Shown here: piece by piece, positions 51,989 to 59,796 of the stretch | Numbering within the stretch: the stretch's first letter is position 1 | Layout of the letters: the number at the start of each line of letters is the position of its first letter | NCBI GenBank assembly: GCA_044238145.1 | Contig: JBIIDT010000004.1 | Location: 1 to 64,000, forward strand | DNA: 64,000 nt | DNA from: QWPN01 sp044238145 | GTDB lineage: Bacteria; Planctomycetota; Planctomycetia; Pirellulales; UBA1268 | Reading direction: 5' to 3' | Position numbers and translations under genes: made by a program | Notes under the pieces: generated by a model | The model's database searches: none | Told to the model about the DNA's origin: nothing | The model's input: the letters and a program-made list of their open reading frames with translations, nothing else

Positions 51989-53404
51989 ATGGGACCAGCG
52001 GACAAGTATGCCATGCAGGATCGGCGAAGCGACCGTGCCAACCGGGCAACGTGGGCCTGTCTCGCCGTCGCGGCCTGCCTCGCCGGCGGCCCCGCGCCGG
52101 CGGCCGATGCCGCCCGCGGCCGGGAGCACCTGCTCGACCGGGCCTACCTCCCCCCCGACTTCGACCAGGAGGTGTTCGACGAACTGTGGACGACCTGGGA
52201 GGAGCCGCTCAGGTCGCGGGCCGAAGCGGCGGGCGTCGCCGGGCGGCGCCGGATGGCGATGGAACGCTACGGTCTGACGCCCCACCCCGACGATCCGTCG
52301 CGGTCGCTGCAGTACGTCGTCGGGGCCGACGGCTCGTGGACGATGAGTTGCCTGGCCTGCCATCAGGGGCAGGTCGGCGGCCGTGCGATCCCCGGGCTGC
52401 CCAACTCCGACTATGCCCTGGAGACGCTCACCGAGGAGGTCCGGCAGGTCAAGGTCCGCCAGCGGAAGGCCTTCGGCCACATGGACCTCGGGTCGCTGTT
52501 CCTGCCCCTGGGCACGACCAACGGCACGACCAACGCCGTGATCTTCGGCGTGGCCCTGATGCGGCACCGCGACGCCGACTTGAACATCGTGCAGCGGCCG
52601 CCGCGGTTCGACCTCGTGCACCACGACATGGACGCGCCGGCCTGGTGGCACTATCGCCGCCGCAAGAGCCTGTACGCCGACGGCTTCGCCGCCAAGGGGC
52701 ATCGGATGCTGATGCAATTTCTGCTCGTCAAGGAGAACGGCCCGGAGCGGTTCCGTGCCTGGGAGGCGGAGTTCCGCGACATCGAGGCGTGGATCGCCGC
52801 ACTCGAGCCGCCGCGTTGGGCCGGCACGATCGATGCGGCCCTGGCCGGGGAGGGGAGGGCCGTGTTCGCCCGGCACTGCGCGGAGTGCCACGGCACCTAC
52901 GGGCGGCAGGGCGACTACCCCGAGCGGCTCGTGCCGATCGCCGAGGTGGGCACCGACCGCGTCCGGCTCGACTCGCTCACGCGGAAGGAGCGGGGCGACC
53001 TGAACGCGAGCTGGTTCGGACACCTCGGCGCCGACGTGCAGGCGGCGCCGGTCGACCTCGTGGCCCGCGCGGCGGGGGAGGGCTACGTGGCGCCGCCGCT
53101 CGACGGCATCTGGGCGACCGCGCCCTACTTCCACAACGGCTCGGTCCCCACGCTGTGGCATGTCCTCCATCCGAGCGAGCGGCCGGCCGTCTGGAAGCGG
53201 ACGCCGACCGGCTACGACGAGGCCCGCGTCGGCCTCGAGGTCGAGTCGCTCGCGGACATGCCCGCCGGCAGGCTGGCGCCGGCGGCGCGGCGCGGGTATT
53301 TCGACACCCGCCGCCCCGGCAAGAGCGCCGCGGGCCACGACTTTCCCGACGCCCTCGACGAGGCCGAGAAGGCGGCCGTCCTCGAGTACCTCAAGACGCT
53401 GTGA
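51989..53404 (+). CDS. Secreted diheme cytochrome c
   Basis: 471 residues. A hydrophobic export segment (WACLAVAACLAGGPAPAADA) is followed by two heme c motifs, CLACH (121-125) and CAECH (297-301). FHNGSVPTLWHVLHP after the second heme, together with APPLDGIWATAPY, is reminiscent of diheme peroxidase or thiosulfate-type cytochromes, but I do not recognise the exact family. It probably carries electrons in the periplasm. GGAG precedes the ATG at 51989, and a TATACT hexamer (51972-51977) lies 11 bases before it. An ATG at 52013 is the alternative start. Confidence 0.78.
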   Translation: MGPADKYAMQDRRSDRANRATWACLAVAACLAGGPAPAADAARGREHLLDRAYLPPDFDQEVFDELWTTWEEPLRSRAEAAGVAGRRRMAMERYGLTPHPDDPSRSLQYVVGADGSWTMSCLACHQGQVGGRAIPGLPNSDYALETLTEEVRQVKVRQRKAFGHMDLGSLFLPLGTTNGTTNAVIFGVALMRHRDADLNIVQRPPRFDLVHHDMDAPAWWHYRRRKSLYADGFAAKGHRMLMQFLLVKENGPERFRAWEAEFRDIEAWIAALEPPRWAGTIDAALAGEGRAVFARHCAECHGTYGRQGDYPERLVPIAEVGTDRVRLDSLTRKERGDLNASWFGHLGADVQAAPVDLVARAAGEGYVAPPLDGIWATAPYFHNGSVPTLWHVLHPSERPAVWKRTPTGYDEARVGLEVESLADMPAGRLAPAARRGYFDTRRPGKSAAGHDFPDALDEAEKAAVLEYLKTL

Positions 53405-53459
53405 TGCGGCTTTGCTACCCTAATCAGGTCCTGGCCTTGCCGACCCCGGAGAACCGTCG

Positions 53460-54803
53460 ATGACCCAGCTCGAAGCCGCCCGCGCCCACGAGATCACCGC
53501 CGCGATGCAGTTCGTCGCCCAGCGGGAGGATCTCCCCGCAGAGCTGATCCAGAGCGAGGTGGCGCGGGGGCGGATGGTGATCCCGGCCAACCGGGTCCAC
53601 CTCGCGAAGCGGCTCGAGCCGATGGCGATCGGCATCGCGGCCCTCACCAAGATCAACGCCAACATCGGCAACTCGGCGGTCACCAGCGACGAGCAGACGG
53701 AACTCCAGAAGCTCCACATGGCCGTCCACTACGGGGCCGACACGGTCATGGACCTGTCCACGGGCAAGGACATCGACACGATCCGGCAGGCGATCATCGA
53801 CGCCTCGCCCGTGCCGATCGGCACCGTGCCGATCTACCAGATGCTCGAGGAGCTGGGTGGCGACATCGAGGACATGAAGCCGCAGCACTTCCTCGACATG
53901 TGCGAGAAGCAGGCCAGGCAGGGCGTCGACTACATGACCGTCCACGCGGGCCTGCTCCAGGAGCACCTCCACCTGACGATGCACCGGATCACCGGGATCG
54001 TGAGCCGTGGCGGCTCGCTCATCGCCCGCTGGATGATGGCCCACAAGCAGCAGAATCCGCTCTACACCTGCTTCGAGGACCTGTGCGACATCTTCCGGGA
54101 ATACGACGTCACCTGGAGCCTGGGCGACGGGCTGCGGCCCGGCAGCATCGCCGACGCCAGCGACGAGGCGCAGTTCGCGGAGCTCCACGTACTCGGCGAG
54201 CTCACCCGCCGTGCCTGGGCGAAGGGCTGCCAGGTGATGGTCGAAGGGCCCGGCCACGTGCCAATGGACCAGATCGACATGAACGTGAAGCGGCAGATGG
54301 AGGAGTGCGACGAGGCCCCGTTCTACGTGCTCGGGCCGCTCGTCACGGACATCGCCCCCGGCTACGACCACATCACGAGCGCGATCGGCGCGGCGCTGGC
54401 CGGCTGGAGCGGCGCGGCGATGCTCTGCTACGTGACGCCCAAGGAGCACCTCGGGCTGCCCGACGCGGAGGACGTGAAGCAGGGGGTGATCGCCTACAAG
54501 ATCGCGGCCCACGCGGCCGACCTGGCCCGCCACCGCAAGAACGCCCGCGTCCGCGACGACGCCCTGTCACGGGCCCGGTTCAACTTCGACTGGAACGAGC
54601 AGTTCCGCCTCGCCCTCGATCCGGAGACGGCCAGGAAGTACCACGACCAGACGCTGCCGCAGGAGACCTTCAAGAGCGCCCACTTCTGCAGCATGTGCGG
54701 CCCGAAGTACTGCTCGATGAAGATCTCCCAGGAGATCCGCGAGATGGCGGCTGCCGAGGCGGCCGCCGGGGCACCGCTCCCGGTGATCCAGGCCGGCTCC
54801 TGA
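53460..54803 (+). CDS. thiC: Phosphomethylpyrimidine synthase
   Basis: Radical SAM enzyme that rearranges aminoimidazole ribotide to hydroxymethylpyrimidine phosphate in thiamine synthesis. The 447 residues include TKINANIGNSAVTS, GADTVMDLSTGKDI, PVPIGTVPIYQ, MTVHAGL, SRGGSLIARWM, SLGDGLRPGSIADA, EGPGHVPMDQI and the C-terminal cluster motif CSMCGPKYCSM (CxxCxxxxC). It lacks the N-terminal extension of proteobacterial ThiC. No TPP riboswitch fits in the 55-base gap before the ATG, which is unusual for thiC. A family 1 element follows its stop codon. Confidence 0.96.
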   Translation: MTQLEAARAHEITAAMQFVAQREDLPAELIQSEVARGRMVIPANRVHLAKRLEPMAIGIAALTKINANIGNSAVTSDEQTELQKLHMAVHYGADTVMDLSTGKDIDTIRQAIIDASPVPIGTVPIYQMLEELGGDIEDMKPQHFLDMCEKQARQGVDYMTVHAGLLQEHLHLTMHRITGIVSRGGSLIARWMMAHKQQNPLYTCFEDLCDIFREYDVTWSLGDGLRPGSIADASDEAQFAELHVLGELTRRAWAKGCQVMVEGPGHVPMDQIDMNVKRQMEECDEAPFYVLGPLVTDIAPGYDHITSAIGAALAGWSGAAMLCYVTPKEHLGLPDAEDVKQGVIAYKIAAHAADLARHRKNARVRDDALSRARFNFDWNEQFRLALDPETARKYHDQTLPQETFKSAHFCSMCGPKYCSMKISQEIREMAAAEAAAGAPLPVIQAGS

Positions 54804-54812
54804 CGCCGGGGC

Positions 54813-54944
54813 GGGGCTGCCCGTGCCGCCTCGCCTGGACGTTCGCTGCGGGCATCCTGCCCTTCGCTCACTCCATGCCGGCTGCGCTTCGGCCTCCAGC
54901 CTGCGCTGGCCGGCATAGGCCGGCTCGACGGCACGGGCAGCCCC
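54813..54944 (-). repeat. GGA-hairpin intergenic element, family 1, copy 4
   Basis: Between the convergent genes thiC and cysS. Perfect 16-base arms at 54813-54828 and 54929-54944 (GGGGCTGCCCGTGCCG and complement). On the minus strand the core hairpins are GGGCAGGATGCCC and GGCTGGAGGCC, and the second is enclosed by ATGCCGGC/GCCGGCAT. The first hairpin is identical to that of copy 2; the enclosing stem differs from copy 3 by a compensated pair. On the minus strand it would lie in the 3' region of the cysS transcript. Confidence 0.75.
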
Positions 54945-54969
54945 TCGCGAGTTTCGCGAAGTGCGTGCG

Positions 54970-56535
54970 CTACTTCCGCGACCAGCCGGTGCCGTCGGCG
55001 CGGTCCTCCAGCACGATCCCCGCCTCCGTGAGCTTCTTGCGCACGAGGTCCGCGGTGGCGAAGTCCTTCGCCTTGCGGGCGTTCGCCCGAATCTCGATGA
55101 CGAGGTCCATGAGCCTGGCGACGAGCCCCTCGTCCACGCCGCCGCCTCCGGCGGCCTGCGGGGCCGCCAGGAACAGGCCGAGCACCCCGGTCAACTCCCG
55201 CATCACGAGCAGCATCGCGTCGAGTGTGGCCAGTTCGGCGGCCGGCTTGTTCGCCTCCAGGCCGTGCTGGTCGATGAACTTGTTGGCCACGCGGACGAAG
55301 TCGTAGAGCGTGGCCATCGCGATGGCCGTGTTGAAGTCGTCGTCCATGGCCGCGAGGAACTTCGTCCGCAGGGCCGTGACCTCGGCGCCGGCGGCCGCGA
55401 CGGCGGCGTCGCCCGCGCGGCGGTCGCGGCAGGGCAGGGCGTAGAACGCCTTGCCGGCCACCCGCTCGTAGCGGGCGAAGAGTCGCTCGAAGGCCTCCAT
55501 CGCCCGGGCGCTCTCGCCGAGGGGTTCCTCGCCGAAGTGGATCGGGCTGCGGTAGTGGGTCGAGAGCAGCAGCACGCGGATCGCCTCGGGCCGGTGCCGG
55601 GCCAGCAGGTTCTTGAACGGCTCGGCCCCGGTCGACTTGGAGATCTTCGTGGCCGCCTGGGCCGCGGCGTCGTCCACAGGGCCCTCCGCGCCCCGCGGCC
55701 GGCCGCCCACCTTCCCGGCGGCGCCGGCCGCCTGCATGAGGCCGTTGTGCATCCAGTAGGTCGCCATCGGGCAGTCGTGGAGCGACTCGCTCTGGGCGAT
55801 CTCGTTCTCGTGGTGTGGAAACACGAGGTCGAGCCCGCCGCCGTGGATGTCGAAGTGTGGCCCGAGGATCGCCTTGCTCATCGCCGAGCACTCGATGTGC
55901 CAGCCCGGCCGCCCCGGTCCCCAGGGGCTGTCCCATGCCGGCTCGCCCGGCTTGGCCTTCTTCCAGAGGGCGAAGTCGGCGGCCGACCGCTTCCGCTCCG
56001 CCGTCGATCCGCCTTCGCCCTGGGTCTGCTCGATGGAGCGATTGGTGAGCTTGCCGTAGTCGGGATCGCGGGTGACGTCGAAGTACACGTCGCCATCGCT
56101 GGCGTAGGCCATGCCCTTGGCGATCAGCCCCTCGATGAAGGCGATGATCGTGCCGATGTGCTCGGTCGCCTTCGGCATGACGTCGATGCCGGTCACACCC
56201 AGCGTGGCGAGGTTCTCCAGGTAGTCGGCCGTCATCTCCTCGGCCAGCTTCGCCATCGTGGTGCCGCGGGCCGTGCTCTCGGCGATGATCTTGTCGTCCA
56301 CGTCGGTGACGTTCACGACCCAGGTGACCTTCCAGCCGGAGTAGGCGAGGTGCCGCTTGACCGTGTCGAAGATCACGGGCCCGACCATGTGGCCGATGTG
56401 GCTCGGCTTGTAGACCGTCGGCCCGCAGAGGTACATCCCCACGTGCCCGGGCTTCACCGTCGCGAGCGGCGCCTTCTTCCGCGAGAGCGTGCTGTAAATC
56501 TCGATCGGCGGCAAGGCGCCGGCTGCATCCGTCAT
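54970..56535 (-). CDS. cysS: Cysteine--tRNA ligase
   Basis: 521-residue class I aminoacyl-tRNA synthetase. The zinc and HIGH region is MYLCGPTVYKPSHIGHM, followed by NVTDVDDKIIAES; the second zinc motif region is GWHIECSAMSKAILG and GGGLDLVFPHHENEIAQSE; KISKS stands for KMSKS at about residue 297. An Ala/Gly-rich insertion precedes KISKS (VGGRPRGAEGPVDDAAAQAA), which is longer than usual. The ATG at 56535 gives the conserved LPPIEIYSTLSRKKA opening. It follows ispF by 18 bases on the same strand. Confidence 0.96.
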   Translation of the reverse strand: MTDAAGALPPIEIYSTLSRKKAPLATVKPGHVGMYLCGPTVYKPSHIGHMVGPVIFDTVKRHLAYSGWKVTWVVNVTDVDDKIIAESTARGTTMAKLAEEMTADYLENLATLGVTGIDVMPKATEHIGTIIAFIEGLIAKGMAYASDGDVYFDVTRDPDYGKLTNRSIEQTQGEGGSTAERKRSAADFALWKKAKPGEPAWDSPWGPGRPGWHIECSAMSKAILGPHFDIHGGGLDLVFPHHENEIAQSESLHDCPMATYWMHNGLMQAAGAAGKVGGRPRGAEGPVDDAAAQAATKISKSTGAEPFKNLLARHRPEAIRVLLLSTHYRSPIHFGEEPLGESARAMEAFERLFARYERVAGKAFYALPCRDRRAGDAAVAAAGAEVTALRTKFLAAMDDDFNTAIAMATLYDFVRVANKFIDQHGLEANKPAAELATLDAMLLVMRELTGVLGLFLAAPQAAGGGGVDEGLVARLMDLVIEIRANARKAKDFATADLVRKKLTEAGIVLEDRADGTGWSRK

Positions 56536-56553
56536 CTGACCGTATTCTCCGGA

Positions 56554-57027
56554 CTACCGTTCGATGAGGGCGACGCACTCCGCGGCGATCGCCTGCTCGT
56601 CGCCGATCGGCCCGACCGACTCACCCGTCTTGGCCTTGAGCCACACGGCCGACTCGTCCACGCCGAGCACCTCCGCGATCCGCTTCCGCATCGCGGGCCG
56701 GTGCGGAAGGATTTTGGGCCGCTGGGCGAAAATCACGCAATCCAGATTCACCAGCCGCCAGCCCGCGGCCGCGACCCGGTCCATGGCCGCCCGGAGCATG
56801 ACGGCCGAGTCCCGGCCCCGGTTGGCCGGATCGGTATCGGGAAAGAGCTCGCCGATGTCGCCGAGGGCCGCGGCGCCCAAGAGCGCGTCGGTGATCGCGT
56901 GGAAGAGCACGTCGGCGTCGCTGTGGCCCACCGCCTGCCGGTCGTGGGCGAGCGTGATCCCGCCGAGCACGAGGCCGTTGCCCGGGGCGAGCCGGTGCGT
57001 GTCGTGTCCGAGTCCGATGCGAAACAT
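56554..57027 (-). CDS. ispF: 2-C-methyl-D-erythritol 2,4-cyclodiphosphate synthase
   Basis: Fifth enzyme of the MEP isoprenoid pathway. The 157 residues contain the metal ligands RIGLGHDTHRL (Asp and His), the HSDADVLFHAITDALLGAA block, GDIGELFPDTD and the C-terminal LKAKTGESVGPIGDEQAIAA. The ATG at 57027 is the canonical start. It shares a divergent promoter region with the ABC-2 ATPase gene and likely forms an operon with cysS, an arrangement seen in several bacteria. Confidence 0.97.
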   Translation of the reverse strand: MFRIGLGHDTHRLAPGNGLVLGGITLAHDRQAVGHSDADVLFHAITDALLGAAALGDIGELFPDTDPANRGRDSAVMLRAAMDRVAAAGWRLVNLDCVIFAQRPKILPHRPAMRKRIAEVLGVDESAVWLKAKTGESVGPIGDEQAIAAECVALIER

Positions 57028-57081
57028 GCCCGCGGGCCTCCGGGGAAACGTGGCCGCACCGTTTTCCCCTATACTCCGCCC

Positions 57082-58140
57082 ATGCACAACTCCGCCGCGA
57101 ATCCCGGGTCGCCTTCGTCGCCGACGGAGCCCCCGGTGATCGCCGTCTCCGGGCTGGCGAAGGACTACCGCGTCTTCGACAAGCCGGAGGGGCTGCTGGC
57201 GAGCATCCGCGGCCTGTTCCACCGGCCGTCGCGGCTGGTCGAGGCGCTGCGGGGCGTGGACCTCGAGGTGGGGCGAGGGGAGTTCGTGGCGCTGCTCGGC
57301 CCCAACGGGGCGGGCAAAACGACGTTCCTCAAGCTCCTCTCCGGCATCATCACGCCCTCGCGGGGCACCGCCCGGGTGCTCGGCCACGTGCCCTGGGAGC
57401 GGGCCGACGAGTTTCGCCGCCGGTTCGCCCTCGTGATGGGCCAGCGGAACCAGCTGTGGTGGGATCTCCCGGCGGCGGAGAGCTTCCGCCTCCACCAGGA
57501 GATCTACCGGATCGAGCCGGCGCGGTTCGCCCGGATCCGCGACGAGCTCGTCGACATGCTGGGTGTGCGGTCGCTGATCCTCCGGCCCGTCCGCGACCTG
57601 TCGCTCGGCGAACGCATGAAGCTCGAACTCGTCGCGGCCCTGCTCCACGAGCCGGAGGTGCTGTTCCTCGACGAGCCCACCATCGGCCTCGACGTGGTCG
57701 CCCAGCACACGATCCACGAGTTCCTCCGGCACGTGCAGGCCGAGCGGCGGGTGACCGTGATGCTCACGACCCACTACATGAAGGACGTGGCGGCGCTCTG
57801 CGAGCGGCTCGTCGTGATCACCCACGGCAACATCCTCTACGATGGCTCGCTGGCCGGGGTCGTCGATCGGTTCACGACCCACAAGATCGTGACGCTCGAC
57901 TTCGACGAGCCTCCCGATCTCGGGCGGCTGGCCCGGTTCGGCTTCCCGTGCGAGATCCGCGGCCCCCAGGCGGTGCTGCGGATCGACCGCGGGCGGATCG
58001 CCGACGTGCTGCCGGAGATCCTGGGGAGCGCGGGAGTCCGCGACGTGTCGGTGGAGGACGTCCCGCTGGAGGAGATCGTGGCGGGGATGTTCCGATCCGC
58101 CGACCGCCGTATCGAGGCCGCCGCGGAGGCGATGCGATGA
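57082..58140 (+). CDS. ABC-2 type transporter, ATP-binding protein
   Basis: 352 residues. Walker A GPNGAGKTTFLKLLSG, Q-loop region GQRNQLWWDLPAAES, signature LSLGERMKLELVAALL, Walker B VLFLDEPTIGLDV and H-loop TTHYMKD are all present; a C-terminal 80-residue domain follows. The RNQLWWDLP segment and the N-terminal KDYRVFDKPEGL are typical of ATPases paired with ABC2_membrane_6-type permeases. A TATACT hexamer lies only six bases before the ATG. It overlaps the next gene by four bases; a second permease of the same type is at 62820. Confidence 0.93.
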   Translation: MHNSAANPGSPSSPTEPPVIAVSGLAKDYRVFDKPEGLLASIRGLFHRPSRLVEALRGVDLEVGRGEFVALLGPNGAGKTTFLKLLSGIITPSRGTARVLGHVPWERADEFRRRFALVMGQRNQLWWDLPAAESFRLHQEIYRIEPARFARIRDELVDMLGVRSLILRPVRDLSLGERMKLELVAALLHEPEVLFLDEPTIGLDVVAQHTIHEFLRHVQAERRVTVMLTTHYMKDVAALCERLVVITHGNILYDGSLAGVVDRFTTHKIVTLDFDEPPDLGRLARFGFPCEIRGPQAVLRIDRGRIADVLPEILGSAGVRDVSVEDVPLEEIVAGMFRSADRRIEAAAEAMR

Positions 58141-59003
58141 CCGCCCCCGCCGCGCGGCCCTGGCCGTTCCACGCCCTGCGCGTCTGGTGGACGATGCTGG
58201 CGATCAGCCTCGAGGAGCGGCTCGCCTACCGGGGCGACTTCATCCTCGGCACGGCGATGCGGTTCCTGCCGATCGTGACGCAGGTGTTTCTCTGGACCGC
58301 GGTGTTCGCCGCCACGAGCCGCCCCGACATCGCCGGCTACTCGCGAAACGACATCGTCGCCTACTACCTGCTGACGATGGTCACGCGGGCCTTCTCCAGC
58401 ATGCCCGGCCTGGCCGGCGGCATTTCCCGCAGCATCCGCGACGGCTCGGTGAAGAAGTACCTCGTCCAGCCGGTCGACTACGTGGGCTTCCTGCTCGCGG
58501 CCCGCGTCGCCCACAAGCTCGTCTATTACGCCGTGGCGATCCTTCCGTTCGCGGCGGTTTTCTTTCTGTGCCGCGGCTACTTCCCGCAGGCCCCCGACGC
58601 GGCGACGATCGCCGCCTTCCTCCTGTCGCTGGTGCTCTCGTTCCTGCTCGGCTTCTTCATGGAGGCCACGCTCGGCATGCTCGGCTTCTGGGTGCTGGAG
58701 ACGGCGAGCATCGTCTTCGCCTACATGCTCGTGCAGTACCTGCTCTCGGGCCACATGTTCCCGATCGACATGCTCGCCGGCATCCCCACGGGCGTCGCCG
58801 GCGTGAGCCTCGCGGACGTCGTCCGCTGGCTGCCGTTCGAGTACACGGCCTACTTTCCGGCGGCGGTCTGGCTGGGGAAGGTGCGCGGCGCGGCGCTCGC
58901 CCGCGACCTCGCGATCGAGGCCGCCTGGGTCGTGGTCATGGCCTGCGCCTGCCGGCTCGCCTGGCGGCGCGGCACGCGGCGGTACGCCGCCTACGGCGGC
59001 TGA
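58137..59003 (+). CDS. ABC-2 family permease
   Basis: 288 residues with about six membrane segments. It matches the ABC-2 permease type with SLEERLAYRGDFILGTAMRF at the N-terminus, ISRSIRDGSVKKYLVQPVDY in the first cytoplasmic loop and LVQYLLSGHMFPIDMLAGIP later. The GSVKKYLVQP loop is where the ATPase is expected to dock. Translation is coupled to the ATPase gene (ATGA). The substrate is unknown; related planctomycete systems are annotated only as multidrug or export transporters. Confidence 0.9.
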   Translation: MTAPAARPWPFHALRVWWTMLAISLEERLAYRGDFILGTAMRFLPIVTQVFLWTAVFAATSRPDIAGYSRNDIVAYYLLTMVTRAFSSMPGLAGGISRSIRDGSVKKYLVQPVDYVGFLLAARVAHKLVYYAVAILPFAAVFFLCRGYFPQAPDAATIAAFLLSLVLSFLLGFFMEATLGMLGFWVLETASIVFAYMLVQYLLSGHMFPIDMLAGIPTGVAGVSLADVVRWLPFEYTAYFPAAVWLGKVRGAALARDLAIEAAWVVVMACACRLAWRRGTRRYAAYGG

Positions 59004-59013
59004 CCCCAGGCGG

Positions 59014-59769
59014 TCAGGCGGCCGCGTCGGCGTAGCGGGCGAGCCAGGGGAACCGGGCGATGCCGGCGTGCACGGCGTCGCGGTCCGCGTCAGTCCAGGC
59101 CACGTCCTCGCGGGTGCGCCGGGGGGCGGCGAAGAGGATCCGCTTCACGGCGGCGACATGGTCCGGATCGGCGGCCACCCCGAGGAATCGGCACAGCCGC
59201 TCCAATTCGACGTCGGGCGCGGCCAGCAGGTCCTCGTGATGGCTGTCGAGGAACCGGTCCGGGGGCAGCCGCGCGCCGATCGCGGCCGCGGCCTCGCAGT
59301 GCATGAAGTACCAGCGGATCCGGTCGGCCACAGGCGCGCCGCTGCGGCGGTGCATGGTCGCGACGGTGTCGAACGGGTCGCGGATCGCGTGGATGACACG
59401 CACCGGCACGCCCAACCGCTCCTCCAGCGACGGCAGCAGGGCATGGTCGCCGTGCAGCAGGAGCGTGGCGGGATTGAAGATCTTGTCGCCGGCCACGCGG
59501 ATGTCGGCCTTGGCGGACGGCGGTGGCCCGACCTGGTAGGCGTAGCCCTCCGACGGGCGGCCGGCTGCGGCGTTGCGCTCGGCGTTGTCGAGGACCTCGC
59601 CGAGGATCGCCCCCCGGTCCAGGCCCCGCCAGAAGTTCGCCGACGCCGCCGTCTCGTTGGCGACGACCAGCCGCGGATGGCCGTCGAGCGTCGCACCCAG
59701 GAGCGTCGAGCCGCTGCGGGCATTGCCCACGATGAGCACGAAGCCCTGCAGATTGGCGAGCGGATCCAT
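59014..59769 (-). CDS. Sulfotransferase family protein
   Basis: 251 residues. The PAPS 5'-phosphosulfate loop is seen as VGNARSGSTLLGATLDGHPR, and the 3'-phosphate motif as HAIRDPFDTVATMHRRSG at about residue 130. The C-terminus includes LERLCRFLGVAADPDHV, as in sulfotransferase_3-type proteins. It would move sulfate from PAPS to a sugar or other hydroxyl group; planctomycetes encode many such enzymes. The ATG at 59769 is 27 bases from the divergent heme-protein gene, sharing one AT-rich patch. Confidence 0.9.
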   Translation of the reverse strand: MDPLANLQGFVLIVGNARSGSTLLGATLDGHPRLVVANETAASANFWRGLDRGAILGEVLDNAERNAAAGRPSEGYAYQVGPPPSAKADIRVAGDKIFNPATLLLHGDHALLPSLEERLGVPVRVIHAIRDPFDTVATMHRRSGAPVADRIRWYFMHCEAAAAIGARLPPDRFLDSHHEDLLAAPDVELERLCRFLGVAADPDHVAAVKRILFAAPRRTREDVAWTDADRDAVHAGIARFPWLARYADAAA

Positions 59770-59778
59770 GGGGGCGAC

Positions 59779-59786
59779 ACTATAAT
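59779..59786. promoter_or_regulatory. Candidate bidirectional -10 element between sulfotransferase and heme-protein genes
   Basis: The patch ACTATAAT reads TATAAT on the + strand (59781-59786) and TATAGT on the minus strand (59784-59779). These end 10 bases before the ATG of the heme-protein gene and 9 bases before the ATG of the sulfotransferase gene. The only 27 bases separate the two start codons, so overlapping promoters must share this sequence. No clear -35 boxes are seen. Confidence 0.5.
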
Positions 59787-59796
59787 CCCGTTCGCC

